Assembly: GCA_001898835.1 (NCBI GenBank)
Contig: MKVM01000005.1
Coordinates: 992,001-1,056,000 of the forward strand
From: Micrococcales bacterium 72-143
GTDB taxonomy: Bacteria > Actinomycetota > Actinomycetes > Actinomycetales > Microbacteriaceae
Direction of reading: 5' to 3'
Length of the DNA: 64,000 bases
Part shown: one piece after another, positions 25,789-34,238 of the stretch
Layout: each line of letters opens with the position of its first letter
How positions within the stretch are numbered: position 1 is the stretch's first letter
Program-made: the position numbers and the translations under genes
The notes under the pieces: model-generated
The model's database searches: none
Seen by the model: the letters and a program-made list of their open reading frames with translations, nothing else
Told to the model about the DNA's origin: nothing

Positions 25789-27426
25789 TCAGTCCACCGG
25801 GACGCTGGCGCCGTCGATCTTGTAGTAGGACCCGACCGAGGTGCCGGTGCGGATCTGGATCGACCGCGTCGTCGCGATGCGCACCGTCGCATCCGATGCG
25901 CCGTTGCTCGAGGAGCCCTGGATCAGGATGTTCTCGACGATGGTGAACGACGACGGAACCGTGCCGACATCGTGCACCGCTGAGGCCGTGAGCCCCGTGT
26001 TGGACCAGCCTCCGCGGAAGTAGAGGACGCCGTCCTTGAGCCGGATCTTGGGGTGCTCGCCGGACGAGATCGCGGCGTAGCCGCTGGCGATCTGGAGGTT
26101 CACCCACCCGGTGTCGCTCGGCACGCTCGCCCACGCGCCGGTGGGGCTGGGGCTCGTGACCCTGAGCTTCCGCGTGTCCCGGGGACCACTGATGCGGACA
26201 TCGAACGCCAGGTTCCCGAGGTTGATGATCTCGACGAAGCTGTTGGCCGGCAGAGCGGCACCCCCGATGTCCGTCAGGTTCGCGACGGGGGTGTAGAACG
26301 CCATCCGGTGCTGTCCGGTGCTCTGCATCAAGGCCAGGGCCTGCGGCAGGGTGGTGAGCCTCTCCCACGTCACCTGGTTGCGGAGCTTGAGGTCGTCGCC
26401 GACGGGCTGGAGACCCGCCCCGATCGTCTGGGTGGTCGGCACGGGGTAGCCGCGCGCGACCTCCGACACGTCGAAGGCGCCCGGGGTGCCCTCATCGACG
26501 AACTCCTGCTGGATGACGAAACCACCGGCGGCGGATCCCGCGTCGGCGGCGCGGTTGATGGTGTTCAGCGTGTAGAAGTTGTCGAATGCCCACTCGACGC
26601 CTTCGCACTCGATGTAGCTCGGGTTGAGGCCGAGATCGGTGTAGGTCTGCAGCATGGCACTCGCCTGAACCAGGCTCTCGGCCATCAGCTCGCCGCCCGT
26701 GTTGAACACCCGGATCCCCTGCATGTGGAACAGCGTCTCGCCGCCCGCGGGGATGTTGTCCGGATGGAAGGCGCCGCCCATTCCGATCGCGTAGCAGTTG
26801 GGTCCTTCGGCGAATCCCTGCGACTTCGGGATCCAGCTCTGCATGTACTGGTTCTGCGCGACCCCGACGTTGCCGCCGTAGCGCATCGTGGGCAGTTCCA
26901 TCAGGCCGATCTCCGAGAAGTCGTTGTCGCGCCGGATGAAGCGGGCACGGTTCTGGAAGTTCGTGTCCCCATAGTTCGAGATGCGTGTGCCCGTCGTCCA
27001 CACGTCATTGCGCCAGTCGAAGTCGTAGTGGAGAGGGAAGCTGTATGTGTTCGACGGCGACACGGATGACATGTTCGCCGGCAGCGTCGTGATGTCCACG
27101 CGCGCCATGGTGTCGAGCGCATACCGCAGGTAGAGCCACTTCTTGCTGCCGATACGCCGGATGACCGCGCATTGCGAGAGCGCGGACTTTCCCGCGATGC
27201 GGAAGCAGCGCAGGTAGGCTCCCGTGTCCCAGTCGTAGATCGAGACAACCCCCGGGTCCGAGATCGTGAGGATGTGGCCGGCGTCTTCGTCGATGCAGAA
27301 CGTCTGAGGGAACAGCGAACCCCATGCCGCGCTCGCGGCGGGGAAGTCGTCGTGCCGATAGACGAGGTTGTGGATGACCTTCTTGCGGTGTGCGTTGCTG
27401 AGGAGGACGTTCGCGACGGTCGGCAC
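25789..27426 (-). CDS. Phage-tail-fibre / receptor-binding-like protein in the sugar regulon
   Basis: 545 residues from GTG 27426, chosen because AGGAG lies 5 nt upstream and because earlier codons would read through the operator. The first two thirds look like a beta-propeller (DEDAGHILTISDPGVVSIYDWDTGAYLRCF, SKKWLYLRYALDTMARVDI), similar to phage 'teichoic acid biosynthesis protein C'-type receptor-binding proteins. The C-terminal 120 residues (IRLKDGVLYFRGGWSNTGL) look like an actinophage tail-fibre head. No signal peptide. No other phage genes adjoin it. It may bind cell-wall glycans. Confidence 0.55.
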   Translation of the reverse strand: MPTVANVLLSNAHRKKVIHNLVYRHDDFPAASAAWGSLFPQTFCIDEDAGHILTISDPGVVSIYDWDTGAYLRCFRIAGKSALSQCAVIRRIGSKKWLYLRYALDTMARVDITTLPANMSSVSPSNTYSFPLHYDFDWRNDVWTTGTRISNYGDTNFQNRARFIRRDNDFSEIGLMELPTMRYGGNVGVAQNQYMQSWIPKSQGFAEGPNCYAIGMGGAFHPDNIPAGGETLFHMQGIRVFNTGGELMAESLVQASAMLQTYTDLGLNPSYIECEGVEWAFDNFYTLNTINRAADAGSAAGGFVIQQEFVDEGTPGAFDVSEVARGYPVPTTQTIGAGLQPVGDDLKLRNQVTWERLTTLPQALALMQSTGQHRMAFYTPVANLTDIGGAALPANSFVEIINLGNLAFDVRISGPRDTRKLRVTSPSPTGAWASVPSDTGWVNLQIASGYAAISSGEHPKIRLKDGVLYFRGGWSNTGLTASAVHDVGTVPSSFTIVENILIQGSSSNGASDATVRIATTRSIQIRTGTSVGSYYKIDGASVPVD

Positions 27427-27451
27427 AGCTGCTCCTAGGGCTTCATCGTTG

Positions 27452-27471
27452 AAACTGGCATGTACCAGTAT
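27452..27471. promoter_or_regulatory. Second GntR (DasR-like) operator
   Basis: AAACTGG-N6-CCAGTAT, 26 bp upstream of the GTG start of the tail-fibre-like gene, with the same spacing and nearly the same arms as the site at 23879-23898. Confidence 0.7.
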
Positions 27472-27598
27472 GCGGATGTCGGCGGAGGGGCGCAATATCC
27501 ACCACGAAAGTCGCCGCGACCGGGCAGCGCCGCGCGCGAGGAGAGTTCGCAGCGCTCGATGCGCTCGCGACGCCCGCGGCAGGTGCCGGACCCTGTCC

Positions 27599-28378
27599 CT
27601 AGAGCTCCTGCCAGTCCGGCTTGTTGGCGTAGGCGTGACGGTAGTAGTCGGCGAAGCGCAGGCGCGACGCAGCCGCCTCGTCGATGACCACGGTCACCCG
27701 CTCGTGCAGCTGGATCGCCGAAGCAGGCAGGGACGCGGTCAGCGGGCCCTCGACGGCCCCGGCAACGGCCGCCGCCTTGCCGTCACCGAACGCAAGCATG
27801 ACGAGATGGCGTGCCCGCAATATCGTGCCGAGACCCTGCGTGATGCAGTGGCGCGGCACCTCCTCGAGCGAATCGAAGAACCGTGCGTTGTCGCGCCGGG
27901 TCTGTTCGGTGAGGGTCTTCACCCGCGTGAGCGAAGCGAAGGACGAGCCCGGCTCATTGAACCCGATGTGCCCTGTCGTGCCGATACCGAGGATCTGCAG
28001 ATCGACACCACCCGCCTCCTCGATGGACGCCTCGTAGTCCGCGCCCGCCGTACGGATGCCATCGACCGAGCCGTCCGGCACGTGGATCAGCTCGGGGTCC
28101 AGCCCCAGCGGCTCGACGACCTCGCGACGGATGACGCTGCGGTAGCTCTCCGAATGGGCCGGGTCGATTCCGACGTACTCGTCGAGCGCGAAGCCACGCA
28201 CGCTCGACACGTCGACGCCCGCAAGCAAGGCCGACAGGCGTTGGTAGACGGGCATCGGGGTCGACCCGGTAGCCAGGCCGAGCACGAACTGCGGATTCGT
28301 GCGGATGCGACGCGAGATCAACTCCGCGACGAGCCGACCCCCCGCTGCCGAGTCGGGGACGATGACGACCTCTGCCAC
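27599..28378 (-). CDS. nagB: Glucosamine-6-phosphate deaminase
   Basis: 259 residues. Family blocks: VVIVPD at the N-terminus, LATGSTPMPVYQRL, FALDEYVGID (catalytic Asp), and LGIGTTGHIGFNEPGSSF followed by TRVKTLT. It converts glucosamine-6-P to fructose-6-P and ammonia. The start is GTG 28378 because AGAGGAG lies 8 nt upstream and family members start just before VVIVPD. The longer ATG (28399) is not needed. It lies upstream of the operator-controlled tail-fibre gene on the same strand and close to the DasR-like regulator. Confidence 0.93.
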   Translation of the reverse strand: MAEVVIVPDSAAGGRLVAELISRRIRTNPQFVLGLATGSTPMPVYQRLSALLAGVDVSSVRGFALDEYVGIDPAHSESYRSVIRREVVEPLGLDPELIHVPDGSVDGIRTAGADYEASIEEAGGVDLQILGIGTTGHIGFNEPGSSFASLTRVKTLTEQTRRDNARFFDSLEEVPRHCITQGLGTILRARHLVMLAFGDGKAAAVAGAVEGPLTASLPASAIQLHERVTVVIDEAAASRLRFADYYRHAYANKPDWQEL

Positions 28379-28463
28379 CCCAAGGGCTCCTCTCGGCATC
28401 CGCCGCGTCACCCGCAGGTGAGTTGCGATGCAGCCCATGTAGCGACGGGAATCAGAACGAAAG

Positions 28464-28536
28464 TGCGCCCGGAGGGACTCGAACCCCCAACCTTCTGATC
28501 CGTAGTCAGATGCTCTATCCATTGAGCTACGGGCGC
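28464..28536 (-). tRNA. tRNA-Arg (anticodon ACG)
   Basis: 73 nt. The acceptor arms GCGCCCG and CGGGCGC pair perfectly, the anticodon loop is CT-ACG-GA, and the T-arm is GGGGGTTCGAGTCCC. The discriminator is A and the CCA end is not encoded. It sits in the nagB upstream region. Confidence 0.95.
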
Positions 28537-28623
28537 GCGCCGACGCGAAGTCAACCTGACGACTATATCAGGGCGACCGCGCTGGTCGAGCACGCGCCCG
28601 GGGCCGTAGCGGGCGCTCCGCGG

Positions 28624-28752
28624 TCAGCCGTCGCCGTCGATCGCGGCGGCCGGGTCGAAGGGCACCTCGTACTCGTCCCACTGCAGTCCGAACTCCCCGA
28701 ACAGCTCGCTGCTCGACCTGGCTCCGGATGGCGACGTCTCGTCGTCTCCCAT
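28624..28752 (-). CDS. Possible small acidic protein (42 aa)
   Basis: An ATG at 28752 opens a 42-codon frame beginning MGDDETSPSG and ending AAAIDGDG, with FGEFGLQWDEYEVPFDP in the middle. A GAGGGGGTG run lies about 8-16 nt upstream and could serve as a ribosome site. The net charge is strongly negative and there are no shadow-like Arg/Pro runs. No family is recognised. It could be a small regulator or simply non-coding. Confidence 0.4.
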   Translation of the reverse strand: MGDDETSPSGARSSSELFGEFGLQWDEYEVPFDPAAAIDGDG

Positions 28753-28867
28753 CTCGCATCACCCCCTCGGGGAGAATCGTCGGGCCGCGACGAGATCCGC
28801 GGGAGGGGATTGACACGCGACGCCCGACGTGCGTCGATCGTGGTCAGGAGGCCGAGAGGAGCGACGG

Positions 28868-29380
28868 ATGACCGACTCCGCCCGCGACCCCGGGCTCGCC
28901 TCGCGCGAGGAGCGCGCCGCGCACCTCAAGGAGCGCATCTACGTGGCCTTCGCCGCCCTCGCGGTCGTGCTCGGCCTGCAGCGCCACCACGCGGAGGCCG
29001 GCGAGGCGATGCTCACTCTCGCCGTCACGATCCTGGGGCTGCTGCTCGCCGTGTTCACGGCCGACGTCGTTGCCCACATCGTCGTGCACGAGCGGATGAT
29101 GTCGCCCCGCGAGTTCCGCGTCGCGCTGCGCACGAGCTTCGGCGCGGTGGGCAGCCTCGCCGCGCCGTTCGTGTTCCTCGGCCTCGCGGCGCTCGGGGTC
29201 TGGTCGACGGATGCCGCCCTGCTCGCGTCGTCGATCGCGCTCGTCGGCGCGCTCGTCGTGATCGGCTGGGCGGCGGTGCGCCGCCTCCGCCTCAACTGGT
29301 GGCAGCGGCTCGTCGCGCTCGGCGCCGAGGCGCTGCTGGGGATCGTGGTGGTGAGCCTGCAGCTGCTCGCGCACGGCTGA
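28868..29380 (+). CDS. Multi-pass membrane protein of unknown function (170 aa)
   Basis: Starts MTDSARDPGL after a GAGGAG-type ribosome site. Five hydrophobic helices are visible (about 24-38, 47-73, 97-113, 117-138 and 149-169), with a conserved-looking HHAEAGE loop and a DVVAHIVVHE segment. No known transporter or enzyme motif. It is followed after 130 bp by a winged-helix regulator gene in the same direction. The gap contains regularly spaced repeats. Confidence 0.75.
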   Translation: MTDSARDPGLASREERAAHLKERIYVAFAALAVVLGLQRHHAEAGEAMLTLAVTILGLLLAVFTADVVAHIVVHERMMSPREFRVALRTSFGAVGSLAAPFVFLGLAALGVWSTDAALLASSIALVGALVVIGWAAVRRLRLNWWQRLVALGAEALLGIVVVSLQLLAHG

Positions 29381-29395
29381 GCCGCGACACCAGGC

Positions 29396-29445
29396 GTCAC
29401 GCGACGTCGCACGCTGTCGCACGCCGTCGCAGAACGTCACCTCGA
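29396..29445 (+). repeat. Five 10-bp direct repeats upstream of the winged-helix regulator
   Basis: Consecutive decamers each begin GTCRC: GTCACGCGAC, GTCGCACGCT, GTCGCACGCC, GTCGCAGAAC and GTCACCTCGA. Ten-bp phasing puts every copy on the same DNA face, the layout OmpR/PhoB-type proteins bind. Probably the regulator's own operator. Confidence 0.65.
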
Positions 29446-29510
29446 TGGATCGCGCCCGGCCGGGCGGTCAGACTCGTGCGTGAGCTGAGCGCGAGAGGAG
29501 GCGTCGGTCG

Positions 29511-30167
29511 GTGTCCGCGGAGTACCTTGCGATCCCCTGGGTCGGCGCGCCCGGGGCGCAGCCCCCGGTGGCGGCGCCGCGCGGCCTCGGCCTGCGCGGT
29601 TTCGGCATCTACGTCGGTCTCGACGAGGAGGCGGCGGGTGCGGCCGGTGTCGACATCGGCGCGCTCGTGGGTGATGTGCAGCGCGCGATCACCGGCATCC
29701 CCGGCGCCTCGACCTTCGCATCCGTCGTGCTCGCGCCCGAGGGCGACCACGAGCCGCCGCTCGACGTCGTGCGCACCGCGCTGGGCGAGCCCTCGCTGCA
29801 GCGGACCCCGGCGGGCGGCGAGCGGACGCACGCGACCGCGCGCACGCACGGGGTGGTCGTCGACCTCGCCCGTCATCGCGTGACCGTCGACGGGCACGTC
29901 GTCGGCCTGAGCTTCCGCGAGCACGCGCTCCTGACCTTCCTCGTCGAGCATCAGGGCGAGGTGCACGACCGGCAGCGGCTGCTCACCGCCCTTGTCGGCG
30001 AGACCGACGGGGAGCCCATCAACGAGCGCACCATCGACGTCTACCTGCAGCGGCTGCGGCGCCGGCTCGAACCCTACGGCGACGTCGTTCGCACGGTGCG
30101 CGGACGCGGCTACCGCCTCGACCCGCACCCCGACGTGACGGTCGTGCCCGGGGTGGCGGCCGGCTGA
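29511..30167 (+). CDS. Winged-helix regulator with OmpR/PhoB-type DNA-binding domain, no receiver
   Basis: 218 residues from GTG. The first 100 residues are not a receiver domain. They form an Ala/Gly-rich region with FGIYVGLDEEAAGAAGVDIGALVGDVQRAITG. The C-terminal half is a clear Trans_reg_C winged helix (VVVDLARHRVTVDGHVVGLSFREHALLTFLVEHQGEVHDRQRLL...RTIDVYLQRLRRRLEPYGDVVRTVRGRGYRL). Lacking a phosphorylation site, it must respond by another route. Ordered repeats upstream suggest autoregulation. Confidence 0.82.
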   Translation: MSAEYLAIPWVGAPGAQPPVAAPRGLGLRGFGIYVGLDEEAAGAAGVDIGALVGDVQRAITGIPGASTFASVVLAPEGDHEPPLDVVRTALGEPSLQRTPAGGERTHATARTHGVVVDLARHRVTVDGHVVGLSFREHALLTFLVEHQGEVHDRQRLLTALVGETDGEPINERTIDVYLQRLRRRLEPYGDVVRTVRGRGYRLDPHPDVTVVPGVAAG

Positions 30168-30202
30168 GCCCGCGACCCTGCCGCGCGGCGCCGATGTTCG
30201 CG

Positions 30203-31120
30203 TCAGACCGCCTCGCTCACGAGGGCGTGCAGGGCGTGCCCCGGCGCGAGGCGGGCGAGCGCCTCCGCCCCGTCGAGCCCCGTTCCGTGCGGCGCCTCGA
30301 AGCGCGCGCCCGGGTGCACGGCCCGCACGGCATCCTCGAAGGTGCCGCGCACGAACTCGCCGCGGAAGACGCCGCCGATCGCGCTCACCAGGGGGTCCGC
30401 ATCCGTTCCCACCCGGCGCAGCGCGGTGAGCGCCGAGAGCGCGAGCTCCTCCGCCGCCTCCCGGCAGATCCGGGCGGCGACCGCATCCGTCGCGGCGCGG
30501 GCGGCGACCGCCTCGGCGAACCAGGCGACGACGCTGACCTTCGCGGGGTCGGACTGCAGCTGCACGTAGGCGTCCTCCAGCTCGGGCCAGCGCGAGCGCA
30601 CGACCGGGGTGAGGGAGGTCTCCGGGCCGCGCCCGTCGTGGGCGCGCATGACGGCGTCGAGGGCCGCACGGCCCACCCAGAACCCGCTGCCCGCGTCGCC
30701 CATGAGGTAGCCCCAGCCGTCGACGCGCGCGACACCGGACGGGCCGACGGCGAGGATGATCGAGCCCGTGCCGCTCGCCACCACGACCCCCGGCGCATCG
30801 CCCAGGGTGCCGAGGTAGGAGGTGACCGAGTCGTGCGCGAGCAGCACACGATCCGGCGCGACGTCGTGCAGCAGCACCCGCAGCTCACCCGCGTCGTGCT
30901 CGACGCTCGTGAGGCCCGACACCCCGGCGGCGAGCGTGCCGACCGGGACACCGCCCGTCACCTGACGCACCACCTCGGCGAGCTGCGGCAGCAGCGGCTG
31001 GTCGGTGCGCACGCCCGCGAGCAGGCGCTCGACCGGCTCGGCGCCCGGGCGCAAGAGGCGCGCCTTGATACCCGTCTGCCCCGCATCCAGCGCCAGCACG
31101 GATGCTGCGGTCTCGGTCAT
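30203..31120 (-). CDS. BadF/BadG-type sugar kinase (N-acetylglucosamine kinase-like)
   Basis: 305 residues. ASKHA-fold phosphate motifs: VLALDAGQTGIKARL at the N-terminus, VVASGTGSIILAVG in the middle, the WGYLMGDAGSGFWVGR block (characteristic of GlcNAc kinases) and a C-terminal AIGGVFRG adenosine motif. It would phosphorylate an amino sugar such as GlcNAc with ATP, feeding NagB-type metabolism. It is divergent from the alpha-mannosidase gene over a 172-bp shared promoter region. Confidence 0.85.
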   Translation of the reverse strand: MTETAASVLALDAGQTGIKARLLRPGAEPVERLLAGVRTDQPLLPQLAEVVRQVTGGVPVGTLAAGVSGLTSVEHDAGELRVLLHDVAPDRVLLAHDSVTSYLGTLGDAPGVVVASGTGSIILAVGPSGVARVDGWGYLMGDAGSGFWVGRAALDAVMRAHDGRGPETSLTPVVRSRWPELEDAYVQLQSDPAKVSVVAWFAEAVAARAATDAVAARICREAAEELALSALTALRRVGTDADPLVSAIGGVFRGEFVRGTFEDAVRAVHPGARFEAPHGTGLDGAEALARLAPGHALHALVSEAV

Positions 31121-31292
31121 CGGGTCCGCTCCTCTTTCGCTTCACGATCTCGCAGCGTCGACGTGCCGCTCGCGCGTCGAGCGGGCGCTGGCCTCGTGGA
31201 CCTCGGCCACGCCCTGCTCAGGGTACAAGCGGCTCGCCGCTCCCCGTACCCGCGATCGCCGTAGACTCGAACCGTCGCGCGAGGGAGGGACG

Positions 31293-34238
31293 ATGGCGGG
31301 ATTCCTCTCGTTCCTCCTCGGACTGCGGGTGCAGCAGCCGCTGCAGTACCGGCGCCTCACGCGCATCCGAAGCCGCATCTACACGACCGTCGCGCCGCTG
31401 GCGGCCGAGGTGGTGCGCTCGACCGAGCCGATCCCCTTCGGCGAGCTCGACCGCTCCGCGTTCGCACCCATCCGCCGCGGCGCATCGTTCGGCGGCGTGC
31501 TCGAGTGCGCGTGGCTGCGGCTCACGGGCGAGGTGCCCGCGGATGCCGGCGGCGCGGTCGTGATGCTCGGGGTGCGCGGCGAGGGTCTCATCCACGACGC
31601 AGACGGGGGAATCGTCGGCGCGACGACGACGGTCTTCCAGCAGGGCGACCTGCCGCACTCGGGCGGGAGGTTCCGGCCGGTCGGCGAGCCGCTCGCCGCG
31701 GGCACCCGCGTCGAGCTGTACGCCGACGTCGCCTACAACGGCTTCATCCTGTACGAGGTCGGGCGGGGCGTCTTCCACGGGGCGCACCTCGCCCGCCGCG
31801 ACGACACGGTCTTCGGGCTCTACTACGACTACCTGACCCTCGCCGTGCTCGCGGGGGCGACCGAGGACGCCGAGCTCGCGCAGGGTCTGCGCGCCGCGCT
31901 CGACAAGGCATGGCGCATGTTCCGCGCGGGCGACGCGGCGGCCGCGCGCGCGACGCTCGCCGAGCCGCTCGCGCGGCCCACGGCATCCGAGGTGCTGTTC
32001 TCGGCGGCCGGGCACGGCCACCTCGACATGGCGTGGCTGTGGCCGCTGCGCGAGACCCGCCGCAAGGCCGCCCGCACCTACACCCGTGCGCTCGAAACCA
32101 TCGAGCGCCGCCCCGGCTACGTGTACGGCACGAGCCAGCCGCAGCAGCTCGCCTGGATGAAGGAGCAGCAGCCCGCCCTGTACGAGCGGATCCACGCGGC
32201 GGCCGCCTCGGGGCGCCTCGAACTGCAGGGCTCGTTCTGGGTCGAGCCCGACACCAACCTCCCCACCGGCGAGGCGCTCGTGCGCCAGGCGACGGTGGGG
32301 CGGCGGTTCCTGCGGGAGGAGTTCGGGCTCGACGACGAGCAGCTGCGGCTGTGCTGGCTGCCGGACACCTTCGGCTACTCCGGCAACCTGCCGCAGATCC
32401 TGCGCGGGGCGGGCATGGACCGCTTCGTCACCATCAAGCTCGCCTGGAACAAGACCAACGTGTTCCCGCACCGCACCTTCCGGTGGCACGGCATCGACGG
32501 CAGCGAGGTGCTCGTGCACATGCCGCCGGAGGGCGACTACAACTCGCGTGCCGCCGCCGACAACCTGCTCACGGCGCTGACGCAGTACCCCGAGCGGGCG
32601 CTCGGCCGGGCGCTGCTCGTCTACGGCTCCGGCGACGGGGGCGGCGGGCCGGGCGAGATCCACCTCGAGCTGCTCGAGCGGGAGATCGGACCCGACGGCC
32701 GCGGCATCAGGGGCCTCCCCCGCGTCGAGTACTCGACCGCCCGCGCCTTCTTCGAACGCCTCGAGGCGAACCCCGAGCTCGGCCGGCTGCACGAGCACCA
32801 CGGCGAGCTGTACCTGGAGGCGCACCAGGGCACCTACACGACCCAGGGCGCCATCAAGCGGCACAACCGCACGGTCGAGCGGATGCTGCACGAGGTCGAG
32901 GCGCTCACGGTCGCCGCGGATGCGGACACGCGCGGCGAGCTCGAGCCGGTATGGCGCGAGGTGCTGCTGCACCAGTTCCACGACATCCTGCCGGGCTCCT
33001 CCATCGAGCGGGTCAACCGCGAGGCACGCGAGACGTACACGCGGCTCGAGGGCGAGCTCGACTCCCTCGCCGATGGGCTGCTCGCCGGGCTCGCGGCCGG
33101 CGGCGACACCACCGCGGTCAACCTCACGAGCTTCCCGCGCGACGAGCACCTCCGCGTCGACGGCGTGTGGCACCGTGCGATCGTCGAGCCGTACGCGGCA
33201 GCGCGGGTCGAGCCCGCGACCGGCCCGTTCGGGCTCACGGCACTGCCATCGTCGATCTCGAACGGCATCCTCGAGCTGCGCTTCGACGACCACGGCGTCA
33301 TCACCTCGCTCACGGATGCCGCCGGAGCCGAGCACGCGGGTGCGGGCCTGAACCGGCTCGTCGTGCACCGCGACCCCTACCAGTGGCCCTTCGACGCGTG
33401 GGACATCGACCCCCGCTACGTCGAGCGCCGACCGCGGCAGCTGCGCCTCGCGGCATCCGAGACGCGGCTCGACGGGCCGACCGTGGTGCGCGAGCAGCGG
33501 ATGACGGGTCCCGGCGTCGAGATCGAGCAGCGCATCGTGCTCGAGGCGGGAAGCGAGCTCGTGCGCTTCGAGACACGCGCCGACTGGCGCGCGAGCCACC
33601 GGATGCTGCGCGCCGAGTTCCGCCCCGCGCGCTGGGCCGACGAGGTGGCGTGCGAGATCCAGTTCGGCCACATCCGACGCCCGACGACGGAGCGCGACTC
33701 GGTCGAGCGCGCGCAGTTCGAGGTGGTCGCGCACAAGTGGATCGCCGTCGAGGACGAGCGCGGCGGCTTCGCCCTCCTCAACGACGGCAAGTACGGCCAC
33801 CGCGCCAAGGACGGCCTGCTGAGCCTCAACCTGCTGCGCTCCCCCACGTTCCCCGACCGCACGGCCGACCGCGGGGCGCACGAGTTCTGCTACGCGATCC
33901 GGCCGTTCGCGCCGGGCGCGCTCGGCGATGTCATCCGCGACGGCTACCGCCTGAACAACCCGCTGCGGATGGCATCCGGGGTCGCCTTCGACAGCCTCGT
34001 CGCGAGCTCCGACCCGGGCGTCGTGGTCGAGACGGTGAAGCGCGCGGATGCGGGGCACGGCACGGTCGTGCGGCTGTACGAGAGCCTCGGCCGCGCGACG
34101 ACCACGGCGCTCACGACACGCATCCCGCACTCGTGCGCCACGCGGGTCGACCTCATCGAACGGCCGCAGGGCGATGCCGCGCTCGGCGCGCTCGCGCTCG
34201 GGCCGTTCGAGCTCGTCACGATCCTGCTGGAGCCGTGA
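31293..34238 (+). CDS. GH38 alpha-mannosidase
   Basis: 981 residues, normal for the bacterial family. Zinc ligands His243 and Asp245 lie in GHGHLDMAWLWPLRET, the nucleophile Asp358 in CWLPDTFGYSGNLPQIL, and the LLHQFHDILPGSS block carries another zinc His. The C-terminal beta-sandwich domains are intact. There is no signal peptide, so the enzyme is cytoplasmic and acts on imported mannosides. ATG 31293 follows GAGGGAGGG. The stop overlaps the transporter start (TGATG). Confidence 0.93.
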   Translation: MAGFLSFLLGLRVQQPLQYRRLTRIRSRIYTTVAPLAAEVVRSTEPIPFGELDRSAFAPIRRGASFGGVLECAWLRLTGEVPADAGGAVVMLGVRGEGLIHDADGGIVGATTTVFQQGDLPHSGGRFRPVGEPLAAGTRVELYADVAYNGFILYEVGRGVFHGAHLARRDDTVFGLYYDYLTLAVLAGATEDAELAQGLRAALDKAWRMFRAGDAAAARATLAEPLARPTASEVLFSAAGHGHLDMAWLWPLRETRRKAARTYTRALETIERRPGYVYGTSQPQQLAWMKEQQPALYERIHAAAASGRLELQGSFWVEPDTNLPTGEALVRQATVGRRFLREEFGLDDEQLRLCWLPDTFGYSGNLPQILRGAGMDRFVTIKLAWNKTNVFPHRTFRWHGIDGSEVLVHMPPEGDYNSRAAADNLLTALTQYPERALGRALLVYGSGDGGGGPGEIHLELLEREIGPDGRGIRGLPRVEYSTARAFFERLEANPELGRLHEHHGELYLEAHQGTYTTQGAIKRHNRTVERMLHEVEALTVAADADTRGELEPVWREVLLHQFHDILPGSSIERVNREARETYTRLEGELDSLADGLLAGLAAGGDTTAVNLTSFPRDEHLRVDGVWHRAIVEPYAAARVEPATGPFGLTALPSSISNGILELRFDDHGVITSLTDAAGAEHAGAGLNRLVVHRDPYQWPFDAWDIDPRYVERRPRQLRLAASETRLDGPTVVREQRMTGPGVEIEQRIVLEAGSELVRFETRADWRASHRMLRAEFRPARWADEVACEIQFGHIRRPTTERDSVERAQFEVVAHKWIAVEDERGGFALLNDGKYGHRAKDGLLSLNLLRSPTFPDRTADRGAHEFCYAIRPFAPGALGDVIRDGYRLNNPLRMASGVAFDSLVASSDPGVVVETVKRADAGHGTVVRLYESLGRATTTALTTRIPHSCATRVDLIERPQGDAALGALALGPFELVTILLEP

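Noticed and set aside
28568-28816. 82-residue Arg-rich minus-strand frame near tRNA-Arg
   Set aside because: Shadow-like composition; the 42-residue frame in another register is more credible.
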